From positions 1-63,980 of the forward strand of contig NZ_JMKP01000016.1 of NCBI RefSeq assembly GCF_000685805.1: DNA of 63,980 nt. Direction: 5' to 3'. The DNA comes from Psychrobacter phenylpyruvicus DSM 7000 = NBRC 102152. Its GTDB lineage: Bacteria; Pseudomonadota; Gammaproteobacteria; Pseudomonadales; Moraxellaceae. The position numbers and the translations under genes were made by a program. Each line of letters opens with the position of its first letter. The first letter of the stretch is position 1. The notes under the pieces are model-generated. The model saw only the letters and a program-made list of their open reading frames with translations. It was not told the DNA's origin and did no database searches. Below are positions 38,409 through 47,118 of the stretch, piece after piece.

Positions 38409-39170
38409 CTAGGCAGGGTTTGGGTCATCGATAAAGCTAACTTGTATTCCTAAAGTGCTTGCAATCACCTCTCCAAGTGCTTGGATACCGCCCCTCTCTG
38501 TAGCATGATGACCACAGGCTAGATAATCAATTCCTAGTTCTCGGGCCGAGTGGGTGGTACGCTCTGAGATTTCTCCAGAGATATACAATTGACAGCCCAT
38601 ATTAGCAGCTTGTTCAATCATGTCTTGGGCCCCGCCAGTACAAATACCTACTTTTGAAATTACTGAGTTGCCAGCACTAATATGCATTGGGCTTCGCTGT
38701 AGTTTTTGATTAACTTTTTTAATAAAGTCATCAATGGCGATGGGGTCACACTGGGCGATATTACCTACGGGATGCTTCTCTTCTGGGTATAAAGCTCCGG
38801 TAATTTGCAAATCTAAAAGATCAGCTAGCACCGCATTGTTCCCAACGACTGGATGAGCATCCAGCGGAAGATGGTAGGCCAATAAAGAGATGTTGTTTTG
38901 GAGTAGGCTACGAATACGTTTGCCTTTCATTCCCGTTAGTGGCTCAGGCTCTCCTTTCCAAAAGTAGCCATGATGTACCAATAGAGCATCGGCATTTTGT
39001 TCGATAGCCGCTTCAATAAGGTTTTGGGTGGCGGTAACACCGGTAACAATCTTCTTGATAGGGGTGTCGGCATCTACTTGTAAGCCATTAGGACAGTAGT
39101 CTTTAAACTCTGTGGCTTTTAAGTAGTCATTGCACCACTGTTCGAGGGCTATTGGGCTTAGTTCGGTCAT
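38409..39170 (-). CDS. NIF3-family dinuclear metal protein (YbgI-like)
   Basis: 253 residues, the E. coli YbgI length class. Metal-ligand motifs are visible: LLVHHGYFW near the N-terminus, YHLPLDAH in the middle, and GHHATERGG near the C-terminus. Members form hexameric rings with a two-metal centre and are often labelled GTP cyclohydrolase 1 type 2; the true substrate is not established. GGAG lies 6 bases before the ATG. It is divergent from the DegS-like protease gene, an arrangement I believe recurs in Acinetobacter (from memory). Confidence 0.9.
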   Translation of the reverse strand: MTELSPIALEQWCNDYLKATEFKDYCPNGLQVDADTPIKKIVTGVTATQNLIEAAIEQNADALLVHHGYFWKGEPEPLTGMKGKRIRSLLQNNISLLAYHLPLDAHPVVGNNAVLADLLDLQITGALYPEEKHPVGNIAQCDPIAIDDFIKKVNQKLQRSPMHISAGNSVISKVGICTGGAQDMIEQAANMGCQLYISGEISERTTHSARELGIDYLACGHHATERGGIQALGEVIASTLGIQVSFIDDPNPA

Positions 39171-39557
39171 TACAAACTCCTTAACTAGAAATGATATGTT
39201 TAGAAATTCTGGGTTTAGAAATACTGGTTAATAAATTTTCTATCAAATGATAAAGGACTTAACTTGGAATTATTTTATAAAATAAGCCGTTTAAAATGGG
39301 CTTAGTAGGCTGTAAGTAACATGAATTGAACAATATAGCGCTTAAAAATAGAAAGGGATGTGCCAGTAATTGGCTAACAAATGTTAAACTAATACCATTT
39401 TAAGTGATTTTTAATTTTTTAAACTGTCTAAATATTCACCATTGCCTTAAAACGTAAAACACTGGCTACTGCTAAAATTATTTAAGCTAAAGTTATCTAA
39501 AATGTATTTGAGGTCTGGTGTTCGTGCCATTTGCACGCTTTGACATCGAGGAGTGAT
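39171..39557. other. divergent intergenic region with a 15-bp duplication
   Basis: 387 bases between the divergent nif3-like and protease genes; no gene. GTTTAGAAATTCTGG (39198-39212) is duplicated as GTTTAGAAATACTGG (39213-39227). The rest is A+T-rich and probably holds both promoters. Confidence 0.55.
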
Positions 39558-40874
39558 ATGTCTGCATCATCAAAAACCAGTGTTGTCTGGAAGATTCTAC
39601 CCTGGTTATTATTAATTGCTGTATTAGCAGCTTTTATTTGGGTTTATATTGAACAAAAAACCAGTCAACAACCCGCTTGGGAGCCTCCTCGTAGTGAGAC
39701 TGGCTCCATTCCACTGAACACGGGTAGAGACTCTGATAAGCCTGAGCCTATTGTGTCATATCACAATGCGGTTGCGAAGGCATCACGCTCGGTGGTTAAT
39801 ATCTATACCACGCAGACCATTCAAAATCCTTATATGAATGATCCTATCTTGCGCCGCTTCTATGAGTTCCATGGCCAAAACCCGCATGCGGGTCAAGAAA
39901 CCAACTTAGGCTCAGGGGTCATCGTCTCAAAAGATGGCTATATTGTAACCAATGCTCATGTGATTGCCAAAGCGGATGAGATCGTTGTGGCACTTAACGA
40001 TGGTCGTAAGGCTGTGGCCAAAGTCGTGGGTACCGATCCTGATAGTGATTTGGCAGTGATTAAAGTAGATATGACGGGCTTGGAGCCTTTGGCATTTAGA
40101 GAAACTCCTATCGAAGTAGGGGATGTGGCCTTAGCCATTGGTAACCCTTTCGGTGTGGGGCAGACCGTTACTCAAGGTATCATCTCGGCTACGGGACGTA
40201 CTGGCCTAGGGGTAAATACTTTTGAAGACTTTATCCAGACCGATGCGGCGATTAACCCAGGTAACTCGGGTGGTGCCTTGGTAGATGCTCGCGGTGAATT
40301 AGTGGGGATTAATACCGTAATCTTCTCCCGCTCAGGCGGCTCAATGGGGATTGGATTTGCCATTCCAACTGCGCTAGTTGAGCAAGTGATGAATGCCATC
40401 ATAAAAGATGGTAAAGTCAGTCGTGGCTGGCTAGGTATTGAGGTGCTGTCTCAACTGCGTGACCCTTCACAACTTGAAACCACCACGGGAGTTGTGGTAC
40501 GTAATATTATCCCAGGTAGTCCTGCTGCTAAGAGTGGACTGAAAGTAGGCGATGTGATTCTGTCTATCGATGGAGTAGAGATGACCGACTCTAATACCCT
40601 GATTCAGCATGTGGCACGCAAAATGCCTAACAGTGTATTGCAAGTGCAAGTGGTGCGTGGCTCGAAGAACATGAACATTCAGATTGTGTTGGCGGAGCGT
40701 CCTACCCAAACAGATGGGGCCGCACCTTTAGAGATGCCAATGGAGCCTGAGATGTTACTAGAGCCAGAAAATGGCCCGCCTATGACAGATGAGCAGCGTG
40801 CGCAGCTTAGAGAAGAGTTAATTGAATTGTTTGAAAATGGGGCGAGACCAAAAGTAGACCCCTTACCGCAATAA
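39558..40874 (+). CDS. DegS-like membrane-anchored serine protease (HtrA family)
   Basis: 438 residues from ATG 39558, which has a perfect GAGGAG ribosome-binding site 4 bases upstream; the in-frame TTG at 39531 is rejected. A membrane anchor (~10-32) is followed by a trypsin-like domain with H134 (TNAHVI), D164 (DSDLAVIK) and S237 (GNSGGAL), and one PDZ domain (~270-370). A single PDZ plus anchor points to DegS/AlgW, which cleaves an anti-sigma factor in the envelope stress response, rather than two-PDZ DegP. The ~60-residue Pro/Glu-rich tail is unusual. rseA-like and sigma-E genes are not in the window. Confidence 0.88.
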   Translation: MSASSKTSVVWKILPWLLLIAVLAAFIWVYIEQKTSQQPAWEPPRSETGSIPLNTGRDSDKPEPIVSYHNAVAKASRSVVNIYTTQTIQNPYMNDPILRRFYEFHGQNPHAGQETNLGSGVIVSKDGYIVTNAHVIAKADEIVVALNDGRKAVAKVVGTDPDSDLAVIKVDMTGLEPLAFRETPIEVGDVALAIGNPFGVGQTVTQGIISATGRTGLGVNTFEDFIQTDAAINPGNSGGALVDARGELVGINTVIFSRSGGSMGIGFAIPTALVEQVMNAIIKDGKVSRGWLGIEVLSQLRDPSQLETTTGVVVRNIIPGSPAAKSGLKVGDVILSIDGVEMTDSNTLIQHVARKMPNSVLQVQVVRGSKNMNIQIVLAERPTQTDGAAPLEMPMEPEMLLEPENGPPMTDEQRAQLREELIELFENGARPKVDPLPQ

Positions 40875-40917
40875 TTGTTGAAGCTATGAGTATAAAAACA
40901 GTAAAGCTATAACTACA

Positions 40918-40947
40918 AAAAAGTCCGCCATAGTGCGGACTTTTTTG
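40918..40947. terminator. bidirectional Rho-independent terminator
   Basis: AAAAAAGTCCGC / GCGGACTTTTTT, a 12-bp perfect stem with a 6-nt loop. It serves the protease gene and, from the other side, the ferredoxin gene. Confidence 0.94.
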
Positions 40948-41007
40948 ATTTATGGTTTTGTATAGTACATTGCCAAGCGTATAGGCAATATATTATAGCC
41001 TAAACTA

Positions 41008-41265
41008 TTACTTTACTTCTTTTAGATGAATCATGCCTTTTACCTGACAGCAGCAGGCGAGGATTTCTCCTTGTTCAATCATGGCTAGAGGCGGCTCGGC
41101 ATAGGTAATCGGATAAGAGGAGGCGGTTAACTTCACGCGGCAACTGCCACAGTAGCCTTCACGGCATTGATAGTTGATATCATGTCCGGTGCGTAATAAG
41201 CCGTCTAACAAGGTCTCATCGTCATGAAGATAAAAGCGAGTCTTTGAGGTAAATACCCAAGTCAT
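41008..41265 (-). CDS. 2Fe-2S ferredoxin, YfaE-like
   Basis: 85 residues with the plant-type 2Fe-2S pattern: CREGYCGSC supplies three cysteines and the fourth is in the ACCCQ segment near the C-terminus. In E. coli the equivalent YfaE sits beside nrdB and maintains the diferric-tyrosyl radical cofactor of NrdB. The location just downstream of nrdB supports the same role. An intrinsic terminator lies between them, so this gene probably depends on read-through or its own promoter. Confidence 0.88.
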   Translation of the reverse strand: MTWVFTSKTRFYLHDDETLLDGLLRTGHDINYQCREGYCGSCRVKLTASSYPITYAEPPLAMIEQGEILACCCQVKGMIHLKEVK

Positions 41266-41367
41266 AGTGTGAAGTCACTTAGTAATGGTTTATTTATCGA
41301 CGAACCAGTCTTAAGATTGGTTCACTATATAGAGAAATGCTTCCTAGCTTAGATAAAAAAATAGGGC

Positions 41368-41404
41368 AAAAAAGCGTGCGGTCATTTTATAACAACGGCA
41401 CGCT
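41368..41404 (-). terminator. terminator after nrdB
   Basis: Read on the minus strand, AGCGTGC (41398-41404) pairs with GCACGCT (41373-41379) and is followed by a T-run. A second hairpin just upstream, AAGCATGTC (41421-41429) with GACATGCTT (41443-41451), precedes it in the nrdB 3' region. Confidence 0.65.
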
Positions 41405-41469
41405 AATTTTGAAAGTCATAAAGCATGTCGTACTGATGGTGCTGACATGCTTATCACCTCTGTCACAGA

Positions 41470-42603
41470 TTACAGTTCAAAATCATCAAAGTCACTGTCT
41501 GATAAGTCAGAGTCAATCTGACCCACTAGGTAGGAGCTGATCTCAGTCTCTTGGGGCGCAACTTGTACGTTGTCCGATGACAACCAAGTGTTGATCCAAG
41601 GGATAGGGTTGCTCTTAGAGTCTGGGAAGAGAGCAGGCAGACCCACAGCTTCCATACGTAAGTTGGTGATGTACTCAACATACTGACACAAGATGTCTTT
41701 GTTCAGACCAATCATAGAACCATCTTTGAACAGATAGCCGGCCCATTCCTTCTCTTGCTCAGCCGCTTTACGGAAGATGTCGATACTCTCTTCGTAGCAC
41801 TCTTCAGCAATTTCAGCCATTTCTGGATCATCTTTACCTGAGGCTAAGATATTGATCATGTGCTGAGTACTGGTTAGGTGTAGCGCTTCGTCACGAGCAA
41901 TTAATTTAATAATCTTAGCGTTACCTTCCATTAGCTTACGCTCAGCGAAAGCGAACGAACAAGCGAATGACACATAGAAGCGAATGGCTTCTAGCACGTT
42001 AACTGCCATCAAGCATAGGTATAGCTGTTTTTTTAGTTTTCTTAAGTCAACATACCTCTCTTCGCCATTGACCATATGAGTGCCTGCACCAAACAAGCTG
42101 TATAGCTGTGAATGCTGATACAAGTCATCATAGTAAAAAGCAATGTCTGAAGCCCGTTGTAGAATGTGCTCGTTCTGCATAATGTCGTCGAAGACTATGC
42201 CTGGGTCGTTGACGATGTTACGAATAATGTGGGTATAACTGCGTGAGTGAATGGTCTCTGAGAATGACCAGGTCTCAATCCAGGTTTCAAGCTCAGGGAT
42301 AGACACCAGTGGCAATAATACTACGTTTGGACTACGACCTTGAATCGAGTCAAGCAAGGTTTGATACTTTAGGTTACTGATAAAGATGTGTTGTTCATGG
42401 CTCGATAAATTGCTGTAATCGATACGGTCTTTTGAGACATCAACCTCTTCTGGACGCCAGAAAAATGACAACTGCTTTTCGATAAGCTGTTCAAAGATAG
42501 GATGCTTCTGTTGGTCGTAACGTGCCACGTTTACCGGCTGACCAAAGAACATCGGCTCTTTGAGCTGATCATTTGGAGTTTGGCAAAAGATTGAGTATGT
42601 CAT
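41470..42603 (-). CDS. nrdB: ribonucleoside-diphosphate reductase beta subunit, class Ia
   Basis: Holds the diiron-tyrosyl radical that starts nucleotide reduction. From ATG 42603 the protein has 377 residues and begins [20 protein letters not shown], matching E. coli NrdB (376); AAGG lies 7-8 bases upstream. A longer in-frame ATG at 42627 is rejected because it overlaps the ribosome-binding site. Iron ligands and the radical tyrosine are visible in [14 protein letters not shown]. The C-terminal Asp-rich tail ending DFDDFEL would dock on NrdA. Unusually, nrdA lies more than 2 kb upstream rather than adjacent. Confidence 0.97.
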   Translation of the reverse strand: MTYSIFCQTPNDQLKEPMFFGQPVNVARYDQQKHPIFEQLIEKQLSFFWRPEEVDVSKDRIDYSNLSSHEQHIFISNLKYQTLLDSIQGRSPNVVLLPLVSIPELETWIETWSFSETIHSRSYTHIIRNIVNDPGIVFDDIMQNEHILQRASDIAFYYDDLYQHSQLYSLFGAGTHMVNGEERYVDLRKLKKQLYLCLMAVNVLEAIRFYVSFACSFAFAERKLMEGNAKIIKLIARDEALHLTSTQHMINILASGKDDPEMAEIAEECYEESIDIFRKAAEQEKEWAGYLFKDGSMIGLNKDILCQYVEYITNLRMEAVGLPALFPDSKSNPIPWINTWLSSDNVQVAPQETEISSYLVGQIDSDLSDSDFDDFEL

Positions 42604-42682
42604 GATTTTACCTTTTTCACCTTTCATTTTTTTGGGTTTGTTTAACTGTTAATTTTTAAATTTTGAAGCCGTTTTTATTTGG

Positions 42683-42700
42683 GTAGGGTGCGCACCCTAC
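42683..42700. repeat. REP-like palindrome
   Basis: GTAGGGTGCGCACCCTAC is a perfect 18-bp palindrome in the nrdB upstream region. It shares the GTAGGGTGCG core with the element at 43496-43560. Confidence 0.8.
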
Positions 42701-42734
42701 GAAACTTGTCAATATTTATCTTAGTCTGTAGGTA

Positions 42735-42950
42735 TTACTCATTCATCAGAGTTTTTACGAATTTAGATGATTGACCATTCCAACCACATTTTGAACAAAC
42801 TTCGTTTACGAATTGATGATTACAATTTGTATAGCCGTAAATATTGTGGCTGCAATCTGGACATAAATTATCTATCTTAGAAGTGGCTGCAAAATAGAGC
42901 GACTGACATTCATCGCATATTTTCTTTTCTTTATTTAATGTGTTGTCCAT
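42735..42950 (-). CDS. small cysteine-rich, zinc-ribbon-like protein, unknown function
   Basis: 71 residues from ATG 42950, with AAGG 6 bases upstream; the 8-codon longer start (42974) is less likely. Cysteine pairs occur as CDEC, CPDC and CSKC, with an extra CNH, a pattern suited to one or two zinc ribbons. No family was recognised. It lies in the accessory DNA between nrdB and nrdA, between two REP-like elements. Confidence 0.6.
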   Translation of the reverse strand: MDNTLNKEKKICDECQSLYFAATSKIDNLCPDCSHNIYGYTNCNHQFVNEVCSKCGWNGQSSKFVKTLMNE

Positions 42951-42990
42951 AATGCGCCTTAATAACTTTTGCAACCTTTTAGAGTAGCGA

Positions 42991-43102
42991 GTAGAGTGGG
43001 TTAGTTTCGCCGAGTTCTAGTAGAGAATACGGGTGAAATGTACCCCACCATTTAATATAGCAATTTTTTATATATCGTTAGTGGGTTATTAACCCACCCT
43101 AC
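42991..43102. repeat. paired REP-like inverted repeat
   Basis: GTAGAGTGGGTTA (42991-43003) is the near-complement (12 of 13) of TAACCCACCCTAC (43090-43102); the right arm is also part of a smaller palindrome GTGGGTT-ATT-AACCCAC (43081-43097). The right arm touches the stop codon of the next ORF. Confidence 0.75.
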
Positions 43103-43452
43103 TACTCAATAAGCCAACTATTATTATTAGAAATATTTTTAATCAAGTTAAAATAAAAGCTGTCAGAATGTTGTTTATAATTTCGACCGGTATCTAATTT
43201 AATGGTATCGATTAAAGTGCTTAGTTGTTGCCAAGTTAGATGACATATAAAGTCTTCAGGTTTATTGCTATTGATAGAAAATGAACCTTTAAATAACATT
43301 GGTTGATGATATCGTTTACAGTCGTTAGGAGAGTCACTAACCACTTCTATCAAAATACAATAATCTTTATTGTCTTCAGCGGTAAATCTCAATTCAAGTG
43401 AACCACCATCTCGATAAATCATAGCACTAGCTGAGCTTTTATAATTAATCAT
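43102..43452 (-). CDS. hypothetical protein, unrecognised
   Basis: 116 residues with no signal peptide or membrane segment; mixed strands and helices, soluble in character. Two Trp-containing segments (LTWQQLSTLIDTIKLDTG and NNSWLIE) are the most distinctive features. Only a weak ribosome-binding site is present. Its stop codon overlaps the end of a REP-like repeat. No function can be suggested from sequence alone. Confidence 0.55.
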   Translation of the reverse strand: MINYKSSASAMIYRDGGSLELRFTAEDNKDYCILIEVVSDSPNDCKRYHQPMLFKGSFSINSNKPEDFICHLTWQQLSTLIDTIKLDTGRNYKQHSDSFYFNLIKNISNNNSWLIE

Positions 43453-43495
43453 TATCTTTATCTCAGTATTTTATGATTTGTCGTTAAACAAAGAG

Positions 43496-43560
43496 GTAGG
43501 GTGCGCCCCTCGCACCTATTTAATCTTAATATTTTCATTGGTGCGTGAGACGCACCCTAC
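43496..43560. repeat. inverted pair of REP-like elements (GTAGGGTGCG family)
   Basis: GTAGGGTGCG (43496-43505) and CGCACCCTAC (43551-43560) are exact inverted arms; each side also folds locally (GTGCGCCCCTCGCAC, GGTGCGTGAGACGCACC). This two-headed layout is typical of REP/BIME-type units. Confidence 0.85.
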
Positions 43561-43577
43561 GGCTTATTAGCTTACAG

Positions 43578-43655
43578 TAGGTTGGTGTCGAGGTACGAGA
43601 CCCAACATGGTTTAATATTTAAATCGTTGGGTGTCGCTAGCTTCACCCAACCTAC
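43578..43655. repeat. inverted pair of REP-like elements (GTAGGTTGGGT family)
   Basis: GTAGGTTGG-TG (from 43578) pairs with CACCCAACCTAC (43644-43655). Local hairpins include TTGGTGTCG...CGAGACCCAA and TTGGGTGTCGCTAGCTTCACCCAA. A different sequence family from its neighbour. Confidence 0.82.
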
Positions 43656-43675
43656 AAGATTATTTTGGAGGCAAG

Positions 43676-43697
43676 TTGTAGGCTGAGGCTTCAGCCC
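43676..43697. repeat. REP-like hairpin (GTAGGCTGAGGCTTCAGCC family)
   Basis: GGCTGA-GGCT-TCAGCC-type hairpin preceded by GTA, directly downstream of the unrecognised 43750-44436 gene. A third REP-like sequence family within 1 kb. Confidence 0.7.
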
Positions 43698-43749
43698 AGC
43701 AGATCGTAGTATGTATAAAAGCTGGGTTAAAAACCTAGACTATGCTTGC

Positions 43750-44436
43750 TTAATATATACGTCTACACATTCCTTCTATTTCAGGACAGTTTAATATAAG
43801 TGGATTTAGTTCAAGACATTCATCCATCTGCCACAAAAATCTAAATTCCTTCTGATTTTCATAGGGTTTTGAAGGTTTTACAAAGCCTATTGGACCAGGC
43901 GGTGGTTCGAGTCCAGTATAATGGCGATCTCTATATATTACTTTGCCCATAACCCCATTTTTAATATTTTGGGTTGAGTTTAAGTTCTTTGAAATAGTAA
44001 TGAAAAACTTCTTAGGATTATGAATTTTTACACAGTATTTACCAAAAGTATCTTCAAAATTTTCAGGTAAGAAATTGATAGTAGTACATAGCACATAAGC
44101 ATCGTTTATAATTTCTGTATGGGTACAGTTATTAATACTAATATTTTTATTACCTTCACCAACCAATATTCCAGTTCTTCTAGCTATTTCAACTAAATCA
44201 GGATCGTTACTATCTCCAACAATATGACCTGAAAGGTATGTTTGGTGTCCTTCTTGTTTATCTCCACGTTCAGAATCTTCATAATTTCTACACTTTTCTA
44301 AAGTGCTTAAGTATACCTTACCCCTGATAAAGTCTTCAGCGTGCGACTCTTCTGTAAAAAATCTGTAAACAGGACCTACGTAGTCATCACGATACAAAAT
44401 ATTATCTGGTAGATATAGAGAATTTATAATTTTCAT
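43750..44436 (-). CDS. hypothetical protein, unrecognised, in accessory DNA
   Basis: 228 residues from ATG 44436. An AGGAGGT sits 15 bases upstream, which is far; a longer in-frame ATG at 44499 gives 249 residues, so the start is uncertain. No signal peptide or membrane helix. The N-terminal part (YRFFTEESHAEDFIRGKVYLSTLEKCRN, written here as one region at ~residues 24-52) is reminiscent of uncharacterised proteins scattered in accessory regions, but I could not name a family. The middle has Cys and Asn-rich stretches. A+T content is visibly higher than in nrdA/nrdB. Confidence 0.6.
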   Translation of the reverse strand: MKIINSLYLPDNILYRDDYVGPVYRFFTEESHAEDFIRGKVYLSTLEKCRNYEDSERGDKQEGHQTYLSGHIVGDSNDPDLVEIARRTGILVGEGNKNISINNCTHTEIINDAYVLCTTINFLPENFEDTFGKYCVKIHNPKKFFITISKNLNSTQNIKNGVMGKVIYRDRHYTGLEPPPGPIGFVKPSKPYENQKEFRFLWQMDECLELNPLILNCPEIEGMCRRIY

Positions 44437-44514
44437 TTCCGTTTGACTATACCTCCTAAATTTATTTATGTTTTTTATGAATAATAATGTACATTTCAAT
44501 ATAGCTTATATAGC

Positions 44515-44697
44515 TTAGCTGATGACCTTCGATCCATACTTATAAGATTGAATTAGATATGTCAAATATATTGATGTAGCATGAAAGTAGAGGTTTAGCC
44601 CCGATATTAGCGATATCATTCCAAGAACAAAACCGCTCTTCGCCGAGGGACGAGGCACGGACATAGCCATTAAAAATAGACTACCCATGCCTCGCAT
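44515..44697 (-). CDS. doubtful small membrane ORF
   Basis: 60 residues. GGGGAG lies 4-5 bases before the ATG, which is the main reason to list it. A central hydrophobic stretch (~22-50) could be one or two membrane helices. No recognised family, and it lies between nrdA and the accessory genes, where spurious ORFs are likely. Confidence 0.3.
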   Translation of the reverse strand: MRGMGSLFLMAMSVPRPSAKSGFVLGMISLISGLNLYFHATSIYLTYLIQSYKYGSKVIS

Positions 44698-44745
44698 ATT
44701 TCTCCCCTGTTAAAAAGCTCCCATCCTGAGGCTCATCTTGTGCAC

Positions 44746-47022
44746 TTAAAGCTTACAAGCACCGCTGGCACAGCCGTCATCGATATCGGCCTGAGCATCG
44801 TTGGCCCCATCACGAGTGTTGTGATAGTACAGAGTCTTAACCCCGAACTTATAAGCCATTAGTAGGTCTTTTAATAGCACCTTCATTGGCACACGGTTGC
44901 CCTCAAAACGAGTTGGGTCATAGTTGGTATTGGCAGAGATACTCTGATCAATAAACTTCTGCATAACCGCTACCAGCTTTAAGTAGCCGTCATTATTTGG
45001 CATCTGCCATAACAGCTCGTAGTTGTCTCTTAAGTTTAAGATATCAGGCACTACTTGCTTCAAGATACCGTCTTTTGATGCTTTTACCGATACCAGACCA
45101 CGTGGCGGCTCAATACCGTTAGTTGCGTTGGCAATCTGACTTGAAGTCTCAGAAGGCATTAACGCTGATAGAGTAGAGTTGCGTAGGCCATGCTCTTTAA
45201 TCTCACTACGCAAAGCTTCCCAGTCTAACTGCAATGGCTCATTGCAAATCTGGTCTAAGTCAGACTTATAAGTATCAATCGGTAGGATACCTTGTGAGTA
45301 AGTGGTCTCATTGAACGCAGGGCAGGCGCCTTTTTCTTTCGCCAACTTGTTTGACGCTTTTAGTAAATAGTACTGTAGCGCTTCAAAAGTCTGATGGGTT
45401 AGACCTAGGGCTGAGCCGTCTGAGTATTTCACCCCATTTTTGGCCAAGTAGTAAGCGTAGTTAATGACACCAACGCCTAGGGTACGACGACGCATACTGC
45501 CATTTTCAGCCGCTTTCACTGGATAGTCTTGGTAATCAAGCAACGCATCTAGGGCACGTACGATTAGCTCTGCTGGCTCTTCAATGTCTTGTAAGTCTTC
45601 GACTTCACCTAAGTTCACCGCAGATAAAGTACATAGAGCGATTTCGCCCTTTTCATCATTGATGTTGTCTAGTGGCTTAGTTGGTAGAGCAATCTCCATA
45701 CATAAGTTTGACTGGCGGATAGGGGCCACGCTTGGGTCAAACGGACTGTGGGTGTTACAGTGGTCAACGTTCTGGATGTAGATACGACCGGTGCTGGCAC
45801 GCTCTTGCATTAATAAGCTGAATAAGTCGGCGGCAGGCACTTGGCGCTTACGGATATTCTCATCTTGCTCATACTTGGTGTATAGCTCTTCAAACTTGTC
45901 TTGATCTGCGAAGAAAGCTTCGTATAGACCTGGCACGTCTGAGGGTGAGAATAGGGCAATGTCTTGGCCTTTAATCAAGCGGGTATATAGAGTGCGGTTG
46001 ATTTGCACCCCGTAGTCCATGTGACGTACACGGTTGTCTTCTACACCGCGGTTGTTCTTCAGTACCAGTAGTGACTCTACTTCTAAGTGCCACAGTGGGT
46101 AGAATAGAGTAGCTGCACCGCCGCGGACGCCGCCTTGCGAACAGCATTTCACTGCAGTTTGGAACAGCTTGTAGAAGGGGATACAACCAGTGTGCTGTGC
46201 TTCACCACCACGGATAGGGCTACCTAGGGCACGGATGTTACCAGCGTTGATACCGATACCGGCACGCTGTGATACGTAACGTACGATGGCACTGGTGGTA
46301 GCGTTGATAGAGTCTAAGCTGTCACCACACTCAATCAGTACACATGAGCTGAACTGACGTGATGGGGTACGAACACCTGCCATGATTGGGGTTGGTAGTG
46401 AAATCTTGAAAGTAGAGGCAGCGTCATAAAAGCGTTTGACGTAGTCCATACGCTCAGATTTATCGTAAGAGGCAAACAGACACATACCCACTAGCACGTA
46501 TAAGAACTGAGGGCTTTCATAAACCTTCTTGGTAACACGGTCTTGTACCAAGTATTTACCAGCCATTTGCTCAGCAGCAGCATAGGCTAGGGTCATGTCA
46601 CGCCAGTGATCGATATATTCGTTTAGCTCATCAAATTCTTCACGAGAGTAGTCTTGTAAGATGTGCTCATCATATTTGCCAGACTCAGTTAAGTTCACCA
46701 CATGATCGTATAGATGTGGTGGCTCAAATTGATTGTAGGCAATCTTACGTAAGTGGAAAATCGCCAAACGGGCAGCCAAATACTGATAGTCTGGCGTGTC
46801 TTCTGAAATAAGATCCGCTGCGGCTTTGATGATGGTCTCATGAATATCACGAGTCTTGATGCCATCATAAAACTGGATATGCGATTTCAATTCTACTTGA
46901 GAAACGGAGACGTTATCCAATCCTTCTGCGGCCCAAGTGATGACCTTATGGATTTTATCTAAATCGATTGGCTCCAGGCGGCCGTCTCGTTTTGTTACTT
47001 TAATATTATCCATATTTGTCAT
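44746..47022 (-). CDS. nrdA: ribonucleoside-diphosphate reductase alpha subunit, class Ia
   Basis: Catalytic subunit that reduces ribonucleotides to deoxyribonucleotides. 758 residues (E. coli 761). An N-terminal ATP-cone (VTKRDGRLEPIDLDKIHKV) binds ATP/dATP for activity control. The radical/thiol core includes SSCVLIECGDSLDSI (first active-site Cys) and NLCMEIALPTKP. The mobile C-terminal redox pair is in DDGCASGACKL. GCGGAGAC gives the ribosome-binding site. NrdR-like boxes lie 97-145 bp upstream. It is unlinked by ~2.1 kb from nrdB. Confidence 0.97.
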   Translation of the reverse strand: MTNMDNIKVTKRDGRLEPIDLDKIHKVITWAAEGLDNVSVSQVELKSHIQFYDGIKTRDIHETIIKAAADLISEDTPDYQYLAARLAIFHLRKIAYNQFEPPHLYDHVVNLTESGKYDEHILQDYSREEFDELNEYIDHWRDMTLAYAAAEQMAGKYLVQDRVTKKVYESPQFLYVLVGMCLFASYDKSERMDYVKRFYDAASTFKISLPTPIMAGVRTPSRQFSSCVLIECGDSLDSINATTSAIVRYVSQRAGIGINAGNIRALGSPIRGGEAQHTGCIPFYKLFQTAVKCCSQGGVRGGAATLFYPLWHLEVESLLVLKNNRGVEDNRVRHMDYGVQINRTLYTRLIKGQDIALFSPSDVPGLYEAFFADQDKFEELYTKYEQDENIRKRQVPAADLFSLLMQERASTGRIYIQNVDHCNTHSPFDPSVAPIRQSNLCMEIALPTKPLDNINDEKGEIALCTLSAVNLGEVEDLQDIEEPAELIVRALDALLDYQDYPVKAAENGSMRRRTLGVGVINYAYYLAKNGVKYSDGSALGLTHQTFEALQYYLLKASNKLAKEKGACPAFNETTYSQGILPIDTYKSDLDQICNEPLQLDWEALRSEIKEHGLRNSTLSALMPSETSSQIANATNGIEPPRGLVSVKASKDGILKQVVPDILNLRDNYELLWQMPNNDGYLKLVAVMQKFIDQSISANTNYDPTRFEGNRVPMKVLLKDLLMAYKFGVKTLYYHNTRDGANDAQADIDDGCASGACKL

Positions 47023-47118
47023 TTCTGTCTCCGCTAGTTATTGCTAAGTGATACGATGATATCGTTTCAGTACTGAAAAATACTACCCGGTACCTATAGT
47101 GCCTGTGTTTTGGATAAA

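Noticed and set aside
41337..41540. 67-codon ORF on the plus strand over the nrdB 3' end
   Set aside because: It overlaps the nrdB terminator hairpins and coding end on the opposite strand, with no ribosome-binding site or family resemblance.
42604..44745. Toxin-antitoxin or defence system between nrdB and nrdA
   Set aside because: The small genes are not in overlapping pairs, carry no recognised toxin, nuclease or antitoxin motif, and are separated by repeat elements.
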